A stretch of 64,000 nucleotides of DNA from DATBGO01 sp050011895 (GCA_050011895.1 JBEKIF010000023.1:62001-126000), one strand, 5' to 3'. Shown: positions 1-8,685, counted from the stretch's first letter. Notes: generated by a model from the sequence alone, not told the origin. Translations and numbers: made by a program.

Positions 1-1647
1 CGGCGCCAGCCGCATCCGGGATGTCCCCTGATGGCTCCAGAGCGGTACGCCGAGCAGCCGCCTGGTGGTGTCGGTGACCGTCCGGCTGCCTGCGAGCGCC
101 GTGACCGGCTCGGGATGCGGGGTGCGCAGCAGCCAGATGCCGCCATCGGCGGCCGCCGCGATCCGGTAGCGCTCATCCTCGTCAGCGGCCAGGCCCTGCC
201 AGGACTGCGCCGATACCTGCACCGCAAGGCCGAGCGAGCGGGCGCGCTCGTACAGCTGCCAGATCGGCAGCCGCCGGGAGACCGCGCTGAACTCGTCGAC
301 GGCCAGCAGGATCTGCCTGCGGCCGCCCGCCTGCCCGCGGCCGCCAGGCGCGGCCGTCGCGTAGCTGGCTAGCAGGTCAACCAGGGCGCGGGCCTGGCTC
401 TCGGCCACGCTGGTCTCCGCGGTGCCCTCCAGGATGCAGTACCAGGCGTCGGCATCGCCGAAACCGCCCGGCCCGTCAAGCCCGCTGCCGAGCCGCCGGA
501 ACAGGGTGCGGAACCGTAACGCGATGTCGCCGGTCTGCCGGGCGGCCGCGCGGATCAGCGCGTGCGCATCGTCGTGCTCAGCAGCGGAGTACGCCATGGT
601 CAGCCAGCCAGGTTCGAGCCGGGCGAGGAAATCAGCGGTGTCTCGCGGCGGCCCTGGCGGCGCCTCGACGGCCAGCGCCACGACCGCCTCCATGACGTCG
701 GCGTAGTAGGCGGCGCCGCCGGTTCCGTGCTCGATCAGGTCGACCAGCGTGGTGATCAGCTGGCCGGGTGGCAGTGCCCAGAGCGACAGGCTGGCCTCGT
801 CGGGCCAGACTGCGGTGCTGGCCGCGCCGGCGGCGCGCAGCACCCGGCGGGCCCGGTCGGCGATCCGCCTGGCGTCGCCGCCGCCCTTGCAGTCCAGTAC
901 GACCAGCAGCGGTAGGCTGCCGCTGCCTGCCGCGTGGCGTCGCAGCGCGCTGGCGACGAATCCGGCCCATAGCCTGAGCAGCAGGGTGGTCTTACCGGTG
1001 CCGGTCGTGCCGATCACCACCTGGTGGGACCGCATCCGCTGGTAGGGAATCACGGCGGTCCGGCGCGCCGGATGACCAACGGCGCGGATCACGGCACCAG
1101 CGATGAGATCCCCGTTAGGGCTGTTCAAGGGCACCGATCCGGGAGCGGCTATCCTCGCTCGCGCGCTGCGGGCCTGGTGCCGCCACTGCCGCAGGTCGAA
1201 CGCGACAGCGGATGACGGTGCCAGGCCGCCGGATCCTGCCTGCATCGACCTGATCCGGTAAGACCAGGCCAGGCCGCCCGCGGCCAGGCCGAGGGGGATC
1301 GCCGCCGGGGCGATGACGGCCGCGGCAGCCGGGTAGGCACCGGCTGCGCCGTGCCGCCACATGGCGAGCCAGGCCTGGTAGGGCGCCTGCACCAGGCCGG
1401 CGACGTTGTGCCTGGCCGCGATGGCGGCGAGCCAGACGGCGACCATCGGCGCGCACCACAGCGCGGCACGGTAGAGCCGGGCAGGCTGCCAGCCGGCCAG
1501 CCAGGCTGCCCCGACGCTGATCCCCGCGCACACCGACACCGGTGCGGCCGCGATGATCAGGACCACCGCTGCGGCGATCTTGATGAGCCGCAGGGCGAGC
1601 CGGGCAGCGGCCCGCACCGCCAGCAGGCTCAGCCAGCGGCTGATCAC
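1..1647 (-). CDS. Conjugation-type (TraG/FtsK-like) P-loop ATPase, 3' end outside window
   Basis: The frame stays open from a GTG at 1647 to the window edge, giving 549 residues without a stop. The N-terminal ~125 residues contain several hydrophobic stretches that look like membrane segments. A clear Walker A motif, IGTTGTGKTT, lies near residue 210 (bases 990-1018), and a Walker B-like ILLAVDEFSAV near residue 448 (bases 287-316). This layout (membrane anchor, then ATPase) fits DNA-pumping or coupling ATPases of actinobacterial conjugative elements. The start overlaps the stop of the upstream replication-relaxation gene in a GTGA arrangement, so the two are translationally coupled. I infer a role in DNA transfer. 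It could also be a generic FtsK/HerA-like ATPase. The missing C-terminus prevents finer assignment. Confidence 0.7.
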   Translation of the reverse strand, partial: MISRWLSLLAVRAAARLALRLIKIAAAVVLIIAAAPVSVCAGISVGAAWLAGWQPARLYRAALWCAPMVAVWLAAIAARHNVAGLVQAPYQAWLAMWRHGAAGAYPAAAAVIAPAAIPLGLAAGGLAWSYRIRSMQAGSGGLAPSSAVAFDLRQWRHQARSARARIAAPGSVPLNSPNGDLIAGAVIRAVGHPARRTAVIPYQRMRSHQVVIGTTGTGKTTLLLRLWAGFVASALRRHAAGSGSLPLLVVLDCKGGGDARRIADRARRVLRAAGAASTAVWPDEASLSLWALPPGQLITTLVDLIEHGTGGAAYYADVMEAVVALAVEAPPGPPRDTADFLARLEPGWLTMAYSAAEHDDAHALIRAAARQTGDIALRFRTLFRRLGSGLDGPGGFGDADAWYCILEGTAETSVAESQARALVDLLASYATAAPGGRGQAGGRRQILLAVDEFSAVSRRLPIWQLYERARSLGLAVQVSAQSWQGLAADEDERYRIAAAADGGIWLLRTPHPEPVTALAGSRTVTDTTRRLLGVPLWSHQGTSRMRLAP

Positions 1648-2630
1648 GTCGCGGCCCGCTCGGTCGCGGCCGGCTGAGTGCGGGCTTTCCCGGTGGCGGC
1701 TGGCTGGGCGGCTGGCTGGGTGGCTGGCTGAGCGGTGGCTGGCTGAGCGGCGGCTGGCTGAGCGGCTGCTGGCCCGGTGGCGGCTCGCCTGGTCGCGGCT
1801 CGCCCGGTCGCGATGCGGACCGGGCCGACGCGCAGTCCTGCCGGGGGCGGCAGCGCGGCGTCCGGGGGCAGGCTGCGGATCTCGATCCTGACGCTGGCGC
1901 CGCCGAGCGCATCGCGGGCCCGCGCGACCGTCGCCACTGCGGCCGGCGCGCAGGCGTAGAGCACGCGGGCATGCCTGGCAGGCCTGCCCGGCACCCGCGC
2001 CTCGGCGGCCGGGCAGCCGTAGTCGCCGGTGCGGGTCAGCAGTTCCCGCATGATCGCCGCGGTCCTGCTGACCGTCTTGCGGGTGAGTTCGGCCTCGATG
2101 GCCCAGCACTCGTCGGCCCACGCGACCGCCGCTTCGCTCGGCCAGTGCACCTCCCCGTCCGGGAAATGCTCGCGGAGCCCGACCCGGCCGCCGGCCCGCG
2201 CGCGCAGCCGGCGCTCGCCGCGCCAGTGAGCGCCCGCAGCGGCGTAGCCGGACGCCGCCTCCAGCGCGAGCCGGACCGCGGTCACCGCCCGGAGATGCGC
2301 CAGCCTGCCAAGCGCGGGCGGGGCGGGGGAGTAGGCCAGGCCGCAGCTGGCCAGCCCGGCCCTGGTCAGCCAGATCCACGGGGCGCCTGGGCCGAGCCTG
2401 GCCGACTCGGCTAACCGCCGCTTGCGCCAGCCGGCCACGATCGCGCGGGCCCGCGCCTCGCTGACGCCGAGCGCGCTCGCCAGCTGGTCGAGCTGGACGC
2501 CGTACATCTCGGCGGTGAACAGCAGGCCGGCGATGTCACGCTCGCCGATACCGCGCGCCGCGGTGAGCCGCCCGGCGCCGGTCCCGGGCCGGCCGCGTCC
2601 GGCAGCTGATGCCCCTGCTGGCGGGATCAC
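1644..2630 (-). CDS. Replication-relaxation family protein
   Basis: The 328-residue protein starts with a short linker, then a winged-helix-like region around residues 30-95 (IAGLLFTAEMYGVQLDQLAS and a following RARAIVAGWRKRRL). After this comes the conserved core of the actinobacterial replication-relaxation family, including the acidic EHFPDGEVHW and WAIEAELTRKT segments. Such proteins sit beside TraG/FtsK-like ATPases on conjugative plasmids and integrative elements, as here, where the stop overlaps the ATPase start by 4 bases. The last ~55 residues are a low-complexity Ala/Gln/Pro/Thr tail encoded by degenerate tandem repeats (about 1672-1810), which may be a flexible linker or repeat expansion. 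Exact start uncertain; 2630 is the first in-frame start seen. Confidence 0.7.
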   Translation of the reverse strand: MIPPAGASAAGRGRPGTGAGRLTAARGIGERDIAGLLFTAEMYGVQLDQLASALGVSEARARAIVAGWRKRRLAESARLGPGAPWIWLTRAGLASCGLAYSPAPPALGRLAHLRAVTAVRLALEAASGYAAAGAHWRGERRLRARAGGRVGLREHFPDGEVHWPSEAAVAWADECWAIEAELTRKTVSRTAAIMRELLTRTGDYGCPAAEARVPGRPARHARVLYACAPAAVATVARARDALGGASVRIEIRSLPPDAALPPPAGLRVGPVRIATGRAATRRAATGPAAAQPAAAQPATAQPATQPAAQPAATGKARTQPAATERAAT

Positions 2631-2690
2631 ACGTTCATCACATCATGCAATCGGCCCGGTGCCACCCATGCCGGCCGCCGGACACGGGCG

Positions 2691-2708
2691 AGCACCGGAC
2701 CCGGTGCT
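2691..2708. promoter_or_regulatory. Perfect palindrome between divergent genes
   Basis: AGCACCGG and CCGGTGCT are perfect 8-base arms separated by AC. The site lies in the 206-base gap between the divergent replication-relaxation gene (starts 2630) and DUF3145 gene (starts 2837). It could be an operator or a transcript hairpin; nothing identifies a regulator. Confidence 0.35.
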
Positions 2709-2836
2709 GGTGCCGGCGATGGCGGTACGGCACAATGTGACGCGGAACGCTGGAGCATTGCCGTGCCGTGGCAGGCCGCCTGCGAGCACCGAGGTCGTTG
2801 GGGAAGACGAGCCTCGTCTGCTGGCTGGGAGGTCAA

Positions 2837-3430
2837 GTGTCCGTTCGTGGCGTGCTGCAGGTCCATTCCGCGCCCCCGGCGCTGAGCCCGCATGTCGAGT
2901 GGGCAGTGTCCGGGGTCATTGGCGTGCCCCTGACCCTGCCGTGGGTCGATCAGCCGGCGTCGCCCGGGATGCTGCGAGCCGAGCTGAACTGGCAGGGACG
3001 GCCGGGCTGTGCCGCGGCGCTGACGTCGGCGCTGGCCGGGTGGAACCTGCTCAGGTTCGAGGTGACCGAGGAGGCCAGCCCGGGCTGCGACGCGGTCCGT
3101 TATAGCTGTACGCCGTCACTCGGAACGTTCTCCGCCGTCACCTCGGCCAGCGGCGACATCCTGGTCCCGGAGGGCAGGCTGCGGGCGGCCATGACGCTGG
3201 CGGCGTCTGCCGTGCCCGGCGCTTCGGCCCGGACCGCGGCCACGGGCTCCGAGGCCGGCGGCGACATCGGCATCCTCAGGGAACGGCACGGCCCGCGCCA
3301 CCCGGCGCTCGGCGGGTCGCTCGAGGAGGAGCTTGCCCTGCTGCTCGGCCGGCCCTGGGACGACGAGCTCGAGCCGTTCCGGCACGCGGCCGCGGGCGCT
3401 CCGGTGCGCTGGCTGCACGCCACCGGCTGA
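2837..3430 (+). CDS. DUF3145 family protein
   Basis: About 197 residues matching the actinobacterial DUF3145 family, whose members begin RGVLxVHSAP and contain HVEWAV, LRFEVTEE, RYSCTPSLG and a C-terminal LLGRPWDDELEPFR. All of these are present here. I chose the GTG at 2837 because GGGAGG stands just upstream and family homology begins there; the frame is open further upstream but that part is not homologous. The family usually lies next to the fatty acid synthase operon, as in this window, but its biochemical role is unknown. A strong hairpin terminator follows directly. Residues ~125-160 are Ala/Gly rich and longer than in most homologues as I remember them. Confidence 0.88.
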   Translation: MSVRGVLQVHSAPPALSPHVEWAVSGVIGVPLTLPWVDQPASPGMLRAELNWQGRPGCAAALTSALAGWNLLRFEVTEEASPGCDAVRYSCTPSLGTFSAVTSASGDILVPEGRLRAAMTLAASAVPGASARTAATGSEAGGDIGILRERHGPRHPALGGSLEEELALLLGRPWDDELEPFRHAAAGAPVRWLHATG

Positions 3431-3442
3431 CCTGGGCGTAAC

Positions 3443-3480
3443 GAAAGGCGGCCGCCCGGATTACCGGGCGGCCGCCTTTC
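3443..3480. terminator. Strong hairpin terminator
   Basis: Perfect 17-base inverted repeat (3443-3459 and 3464-3480) around the loop ATTA. It lies 12 bases after the DUF3145 stop and 16 bases before the end of the convergent secreted-protein gene, so it can serve both strands. No long T tract follows, as is usual in actinomycetes. Confidence 0.85.
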
Positions 3481-3496
3481 TCGTTAGGTGACTCGG

Positions 3497-4192
3497 TCAG
3501 GGATGAATGATGCCCTGGCCGAATGCGATGGATGGCTGGTAGATGAAGCTGCCCGGGTAGATGACCGTAAAGCGCCCGGCGTTCTGCCGGATGGCGACCG
3601 ACTTGGCGTAGCTCAGCAGGCAGGCCCCGATGCCATGGCTGTTGGTGAAAGCCACGCACAGGAAGGTGTGGCCAGTCCTGAAGATCAGCGGCTGGTGCGC
3701 GACCGGCGTGAAGAAGCTGTCCAGTCTGCCGGTGACCGTGAAGGTCTGGTGGTAGTTGAAGAAGATGTTCGCCCTGAGGTGCGTCGGGTCGCGCAGCACA
3801 ATCTGAACGCGCGGCAGGCTGACCGAGGGGGAGTAGCAGGTAGCCCGGTAGTGGCCGAAGAAGAAGTGCAGCGGCTGGAAGATGCAGCCGGGGATGGCGA
3901 CGCCGCCGTTCCTGAACACGACGGTGCCGAGGCCGTTAGTCGGGGTGACCACCGCGGTGAACGTCACCGGCTGGTGGTAGAAGGTCGGGCTGTGCGAGGT
4001 GCTGAGGATGGTGGAGGTAGGAACGGCGATAGTCGGCGCGGCGCTCGCGGCGCTCGCGGAGCCGGCCCACAGCCCGGTGGCCGGTAGCGCGATTCCGGAC
4101 AGCAGTGCGGCGCCCAGCACGATGGCGCGTGCTCGGCCGAAAACGCGGTGGAACGGTGGGTGATAAGCCTCTGCGCCCGGGACACGAGCCAT
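3497..4192 (-). CDS. Secreted protein with Ig-like/beta-sandwich repeats
   Basis: 231 residues. A signal peptide is visible: basic start, then hydrophobic AIVLGAALLSGIALPATGL and AxA-like processing near SASAAS (~residue 47). The rest is rich in beta-prone, aromatic segments. The stretch from FHSP-like residues ~70-110 (PVTFTAVVTPTNGLGTVVF) resembles bacterial Ig-like domains. The C-terminal ~120 residues (NIFFNYHQTFTVTG, LSYAKS, GQGIIHP) are clearly paralogous to the C-terminus of the next gene upstream, so the pair arose by duplication. Function unknown; extracellular or wall-associated location is inferred from the signal peptide. The start could also be a few codons inside, at the conserved HRVFGRARA segment. 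Confidence 0.75.
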   Translation of the reverse strand: MARVPGAEAYHPPFHRVFGRARAIVLGAALLSGIALPATGLWAGSASAASAAPTIAVPTSTILSTSHSPTFYHQPVTFTAVVTPTNGLGTVVFRNGGVAIPGCIFQPLHFFFGHYRATCYSPSVSLPRVQIVLRDPTHLRANIFFNYHQTFTVTGRLDSFFTPVAHQPLIFRTGHTFLCVAFTNSHGIGACLLSYAKSVAIRQNAGRFTVIYPGSFIYQPSIAFGQGIIHP

Positions 4193-4338
4193 TTCGGCTG
4201 GTCAGCACTGTGCAACGACCTCGGCGCCCGGACGTCCAGCCGCAGGGCCGCGGCTGCGGCACATGACGTCTGCGCGACTGACTGCCGCCCGGTGATGCGG
4301 GCGGCAGCCAGTCTCGTGGTTCGGCCGGCATCAGGCGG

Positions 4339-5664
4339 TCACGGGTAGATGATCGCCTGGCCGTTCGCGCTGGATGGCAGGTAGCCGCCGCTGCCGGGGA
4401 AACGGACGGTGTAACGGCCCGCGTGCTGCCAGATGGCGAGGGACTTGGCGTAGCTCAGGACACAGGCCGCAACGCCGTGGCTATTGGTGATAGCGGCGCA
4501 CAGGTACAAACGTCCGGTGCTGACGATAACTGGCTGGCCCGCTACCGGGCTGCGGTGGCTGTCCAGCGTCCCGGTGACCGTGAAGGTCTGGTGGTAGTTG
4601 AAGAAGATGTTCGGCCTGATGTGCGTCGGGACGCGCCGGTAGCTGATGGTGACCCGGCCGTTGCCGGTGTGGGTCGCATGCACGCCGGTGTCCGGCGTGA
4701 CGAGAATGCCATCGACATTGGTCGCGCGGGCCGGGAAGGCTGAGCCGCCGCCTGCGCCGGCGCCCGCGGCTGAGCCGCCGCCGCCGTAGTAGCCGCTGCC
4801 GCCGCCGCCGCCGACGAACTCGCACTTGCCCGAGTTGCTGTTGCCGCCCTGGAGCTGACTTCCGTCGGTAGCCGAGCTGCTGCAGCCGTCGGCACCACCG
4901 TTGGCGCCCCCGGTGGCCGAGGTGGTGCTGCCGCCGCCGCCTTCGGTGCCCGCTGTGGACGGAGTACCGTCAGCGCCGTTGACACCGCCGCTACCGCCGC
5001 CGTTCCCGCCATTGGCCGACGGCACGGCAGCCTGGTTCTCGGCGCCCAGCCCGTCGCGAGTCCCGCCGGTCAGTTGCGTTTTGCGCTCGGGAATCACGTT
5101 CTCGGCGCCGGCGCCGCCGCCACCGCCGGCGACCACCAGCTGGTCGCCGCCCACGGCAACGGTGCTCGCGCCACCGCCGCCGCCGCCGGAGTTGCCGTTG
5201 AAGTCGGTGGTGCTGCTCCCGCCGCCCGAGCCGGCATCCAGGCCGCCGACGGTGCCGTTACCCGCGCCGCCTGGGAAGATGCTGAGCACCGTGCCGGGTG
5301 GGATCCCGCTCAGGGCTGCCTGATATTCCCCGCCGTTGCCGCCGGTGCCGCCGCCTTTGCTGCCGCTGCCTCCGCCGGTGTCTGCGTCGATGATCGTGGT
5401 GCTGCCGGCGCTGGCACCGGAGCCGCCGTCAGCGCCGACGATCAGGCGGGTGATGCCCGCGGGGACCGTCCAGTCGGTCGCGCGGCCCGTGTAACTGAAT
5501 GTGCAGGTGATAACTCCGGCGCTGGTAGGGCAGCCGATGAGGGAGGTCGCGCTCGCGGAGTCTGCCCCGAGGCCGACGGCAGGCAGTACGGCTCCGGACA
5601 GTAAGGCGGCGCCCAGCACGGTGGCGCGGGTGCGGCCGAAAATGCGGTGGACTGGTTTTTGCAC
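4339..5664 (-). CDS. Secreted glycine-rich protein, paralogue of the downstream gene
   Basis: 441 residues. The signal peptide (RATVLGAALLSGAVLPAVGL, cleavage near SASAT) is nearly identical to that of the neighbour. Residues ~50-80 carry a beta-strand segment (TFSYTGRATDWTVPAGI). Residues ~80-320 form a Gly/Ser/Asn-rich region with many GGGG runs, interspersed with short hydrophobic strands (STVAVGGDQLVVAGGGGGAG), as in extracellular glycine-rich domains preceding a PA14- or lectin-like fold. The last ~120 residues repeat the C-terminal domain of the 3497-4192 product. No RGD, LPXTG or catalytic motif seen. It superficially resembles a PE_PGRS protein but has no PE domain. Probably a cell-surface structural or adhesion protein; function not established. 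Confidence 0.72.
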   Translation of the reverse strand: MQKPVHRIFGRTRATVLGAALLSGAVLPAVGLGADSASATSLIGCPTSAGVITCTFSYTGRATDWTVPAGITRLIVGADGGSGASAGSTTIIDADTGGGSGSKGGGTGGNGGEYQAALSGIPPGTVLSIFPGGAGNGTVGGLDAGSGGGSSTTDFNGNSGGGGGGASTVAVGGDQLVVAGGGGGAGAENVIPERKTQLTGGTRDGLGAENQAAVPSANGGNGGGSGGVNGADGTPSTAGTEGGGGSTTSATGGANGGADGCSSSATDGSQLQGGNSNSGKCEFVGGGGGSGYYGGGGSAAGAGAGGGSAFPARATNVDGILVTPDTGVHATHTGNGRVTISYRRVPTHIRPNIFFNYHQTFTVTGTLDSHRSPVAGQPVIVSTGRLYLCAAITNSHGVAACVLSYAKSLAIWQHAGRYTVRFPGSGGYLPSSANGQAIIYP

Positions 5665-5903
5665 AGCAAAACCTCTCTTCTTCCGGCAACCCGGCGGCGC
5701 CGACTCGTCACAGCAAAACTTCGAGTGGTCGCTGAGCGTAACAGTCAGTTACGTTAAGTGACACTCCCCTGGTGTCCGCGATTCGCGGTCTTTCGGCTGG
5801 TCAGCAGTGGCCAACGGGCCTGTCAGCAGTGGCCGGTGGCCCTGGAATGGGCGATCTACGGGCGTGCTGGCAGCGGGATGGGCGCCAGGGGCCGCGTGCG
5901 ACG

Positions 5904-7025
5904 ATGAGCGTACGAACGGGGCCGACGGGGCAGCAGCGGGACGAGGCGGGCTGGAGCGTGACCGTGGCGGAGCGGGAGATCATCATCGACTGCGACCCGG
6001 GCATCGATGACGCGCTGGCCCTGGTGTGCGCGCACGGCAGCCCCGGCTTGCGGCTGCGCGGGGTGACGACGGTGGCTGGCAACGTGCCGCTTGACATGAC
6101 GACGGCCAACGCGCTGCGGGTTGCTGACTTCGCCGGCATCCGGGGTGTGCCGGTGGTAGCGGGCAGCGCGGGCCCGCTGCTGCGGCCGGGCCGGCCTGCC
6201 CGGCACGTGCACGGCTCGTCAGGGCTGGGCGGCGCGCTGCTGCCGGCGCCATCGTCCCGGGCAGCTCCGGGGCACGCGGTGGACTTCCTGATCGAGACGA
6301 CCGGAGCGGCACCTGGCGAGATCACCCTGATCACGATCGGCCCGCTCACCAACATCGCCCTCGCGGTCCGCCGTGAGCCGCGCCTGGTCGGCTGGGTAAG
6401 GGATTTCGTGATCATGGGCGGGTCGGCGGGCCGGGGCAACACCACGCCGGCCGCGGAGTTCAATATCGCGGCTGATCCCGAGGCGGCCGCGATCGTTTTC
6501 GGCGCCGGGTGGACCGTGACGATGATCGGCCTTGACGTCACCCTCCGGGCCAGGGCCACCGCCGCGGTGCTGGACCGGATGCGCGAGCTCGGCAGGCTGG
6601 CCGACGATTTGCTGCTGCCCGCCCTGTCCGGGTACCGCGGGGTGCGCGAGGAGCCGTCGGCGGCAGGCGGCGCGGGGCCGGCCGCGAACGGCGGGGCGGC
6701 AGCGGGCGGTGCGGACGCGGTGGCAGTTGGCGGTTCACCAGCGGCCGGGGGCGCGGCGGGAGGGGCCGCGGATGGCGGGCCGGCCGTACATGACGTCTGC
6801 GCGGTCGCCTACGTGGCATGGCCAGGGCTGATCCGCTGTCAGCCGGCCCGGGTCGAGGTGGAGACGCACGGTCGGTGGACCTCGGGGATGACGGTCACCG
6901 ATTTCGGTGCCGCGCCCGGTGTGCGCAACGCGATGGTGGCAACCGAGATCGACGTGACCGCCTTCTGGGACCGGGTGCTCAGCGCCTATGCGCGCGCCGC
7001 GGCCGGGATGCCGGAGCCTGCCTGA
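5904..7025 (+). CDS. Nucleoside hydrolase (IUNH family) with internal low-complexity insert
   Basis: Cleaves the N-glycosidic bond of nucleosides (inosine-uridine preferring family). The N-terminal Ca-binding DCDPGIDDA motif is intact, as are ITIGPLTNIA, VIMGGSAGRGN, EFNIAADPEAA and the later His of the VHDVCAVAY motif. An Ala/Gly-rich insert of about 45 residues (roughly bases 6650-6780) interrupts the protein just before that motif; homologues normally run straight through. The start is uncertain. ATG 5904 is used, but GTG 5964 has GGAG 8 bases upstream and begins close to the conserved core; the frame is open from 5772. The stop codon lies inside the first unit of a 23-base tandem repeat. 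Confidence 0.85.
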   Translation: MSVRTGPTGQQRDEAGWSVTVAEREIIIDCDPGIDDALALVCAHGSPGLRLRGVTTVAGNVPLDMTTANALRVADFAGIRGVPVVAGSAGPLLRPGRPARHVHGSSGLGGALLPAPSSRAAPGHAVDFLIETTGAAPGEITLITIGPLTNIALAVRREPRLVGWVRDFVIMGGSAGRGNTTPAAEFNIAADPEAAAIVFGAGWTVTMIGLDVTLRARATAAVLDRMRELGRLADDLLLPALSGYRGVREEPSAAGGAGPAANGGAAAGGADAVAVGGSPAAGGAAGGAADGGPAVHDVCAVAYVAWPGLIRCQPARVEVETHGRWTSGMTVTDFGAAPGVRNAMVATEIDVTAFWDRVLSAYARAAAGMPEPA

Positions 7026-7081
7026 CGGCCGCGAGGGAGCCTGCCTGACGCGCGCGAGGGAGCCTGCCTGACGCGCGCGAG
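7013..7081. repeat. Three tandem 23-base repeats over the nucleoside hydrolase stop
   Basis: Units 7013-7035, 7036-7058 and 7059-7081 share the form GGAGCCTGCCTGACGCGCGC plus GAG. Units 2 and 3 are identical and unit 1 differs at two bases. Each unit contains the TGA, so the duplication multiplied the gene end without changing the protein. Confidence 0.9.
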
Positions 7082-7156
7082 CAGGTTAAGAAAAAGCCTG
7101 AATCGATTGCATATACTACGCTCGACGACTGATTCCGTTGCACGGGGCCTGAATTT

Positions 7157-7882
7157 ATGACTAATCCGCAAGACTCGTCCGCTCCGGGGTCACTGTCGGC
7201 GACACCGCGCACCCGGCACAGGCGGCTGCGCGAGCAGGGCCGCAGCGACCGGTATGAGCTGTTCGCCGTGCTGCGCGCCGGGCTGGTCGCCCATCTGGGC
7301 GTCATCGTCGACCGCATGCCCATGGTGGTGCCGACAGGGTACGGGTTCGACGACGAGCAGGTCTACGTGCATGGCTCGGTCGCCAGCCGGAGCCTGGGCA
7401 CTGGCGCTCCGGCCTGCCTGACTGTCACCGTCCTCGACGGCCTGGTGCTGGCTAGGTCGGTGTTCGAGCACGCGGTCAACTACCGGAGCGCGATGATCTA
7501 CGCGGTGCCGCGGCCGGTCACCGATCCGGATAAGAAGCTCGCGGGCTTGCGCGCACTGTCCGAGCATCTGGCGCCCGGGCAATGGGACTACGCCAGGCGG
7601 CCGAGCCGCAAGGAGCTGGCCGCGACCACGCTGCTCGCGATGCCGCTGGACGAGGCGTCCGTCAAGGTCCGCTGCGGGCCGCCGGACGACGCCGATAGCC
7701 CGGACAGCGCGCTCGGCCTGTGGGCGGGCGAGCTGCCGCTTGCCTCGTTCTGGCAGGAGCCGGTGGCCGATCCCGCGCTGCCCGCGGGCACCGCGGTTCC
7801 CGCGCACATCCTGGATCGCGCGGGCCGGGCCGCTTACTGCCCGGATGCACCGGTAGATTCGCGTCATGCCCGCCCAGTCTGA
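7157..7882 (+). CDS. Pyridoxamine 5'-phosphate oxidase-like flavin-binding protein
   Basis: 241 residues of the FMN-binding split-barrel type. Conserved features are RSDRYELFAVLRAGLVAHLG near the N-terminus, PMVVPTGYGFDDEQVYVHGS (the strand-turn-strand that in this family contacts FMN), LTVTVLDGLVLARSVFEHAVNYRS and IYAVPR. Related proteins are often annotated flavin-nucleotide-binding or MSMEG-type PNPOx-like, and their substrates are generally unknown (F420 or FMN users). It overlaps the next gene by 17 bases, suggesting co-transcription and translational coupling with the PEP mutase-like enzyme. Confidence 0.82.
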   Translation: MTNPQDSSAPGSLSATPRTRHRRLREQGRSDRYELFAVLRAGLVAHLGVIVDRMPMVVPTGYGFDDEQVYVHGSVASRSLGTGAPACLTVTVLDGLVLARSVFEHAVNYRSAMIYAVPRPVTDPDKKLAGLRALSEHLAPGQWDYARRPSRKELAATTLLAMPLDEASVKVRCGPPDDADSPDSALGLWAGELPLASFWQEPVADPALPAGTAVPAHILDRAGRAAYCPDAPVDSRHARPV

Positions 7883-8684
7883 AAAGGCAGCCCAGTTTCT
7901 CGCCCTGCATCACGGCAGCTCGCCGCTGCTGATGCCGAACGCGTGGGATCGCGGCTCGGCGAGGCTCTTCGCCTCGCTCGGGTTCGCGGCGCTGGCCACC
8001 ACGAGCAGCGGTTTCGCGGCGACGCTCGGGCAGCTCGACGGCTCGGTGACCCGTGATGAGGCGATCGCGCACGCCGCCTGGATCGCCGGGACGACCGACC
8101 TGCCGGTCTCGGCCGACCTGGAGGACTGCTTCGCCGACGATCCTGACGGCGTGGCGCAGACCATCCGGCTCGCGCTGGACACCGGCCTCGCGGGCTGCTC
8201 GGTGGAGGATTACACCCGGCGCGATGACTCCCCGATCCATGACCCGGTGCTGGCCGCCGAGCGGGTAGCGGCGGCCGCCGCGGTCGCCCACGGCGGGCCC
8301 GTCAAGCTGGTGCTGACGGCCCGGGCGGAGAACTACCTGCACGGCCGGCATGATCTCGCCGACACCATCGCGAGGCTGCAGAGCTATCAGGAGGCAGGCG
8401 CGGACGTGCTGTTCGCCCCTGGGCTCAGCCGAGCCGATGAGCTGCGGCGGCTGGTTGCGGCCGTGGACCGGCCGGTCAGCGTGCTGGCGCTGCCGGGGAT
8501 GCCACAGGTAGCCGAGCTCGCGGAGATTGGTGTGCGCCGGATCTCGGTGGGCGGGGCATTCGCCTTCGCGGCGCTTGACGCGGCCGCGCAGGCCGCTCGC
8601 GAGCTGCGCGAGGAGGGCAGCTACGGGTACTGGGACCGGGCCAGGCCGGGTTCGGCCGCGGCACGCGCCGCCTTCACGGCCTGA
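7866..8684 (+). CDS. Isocitrate lyase/PEP mutase family protein
   Basis: 272 residues with a TIM-barrel layout: LLMPNAWDRGSARLFASLGF at the N-terminus, ATTSSGFAATLG, the metal-binding ADLEDCFADDP, SVEDYT, LTARAENYLHG and VLALPGMP. This is the PEP mutase/isocitrate lyase superfamily (carbon-carbon or carbon-phosphorus bond chemistry on 2-oxo acids). The short form without the KKCGH catalytic segment of true isocitrate lyase suggests an oxaloacetate-hydrolase- or carboxyPEP mutase-like enzyme, but the substrate cannot be read from sequence. It ends one base before the convergent accD gene, so the two transcripts must overlap. Confidence 0.85.
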   Translation: MPAQSEKAAQFLALHHGSSPLLMPNAWDRGSARLFASLGFAALATTSSGFAATLGQLDGSVTRDEAIAHAAWIAGTTDLPVSADLEDCFADDPDGVAQTIRLALDTGLAGCSVEDYTRRDDSPIHDPVLAAERVAAAAAVAHGGPVKLVLTARAENYLHGRHDLADTIARLQSYQEAGADVLFAPGLSRADELRRLVAAVDRPVSVLALPGMPQVAELAEIGVRRISVGGAFAFAALDAAAQAARELREEGSYGYWDRARPGSAAARAAFTA

Positions 8685-8685
8685 C

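Noticed and set aside
4339..5664. PE_PGRS-type protein
   Set aside because: Glycine-rich only; it has a classical signal peptide and no PE domain.
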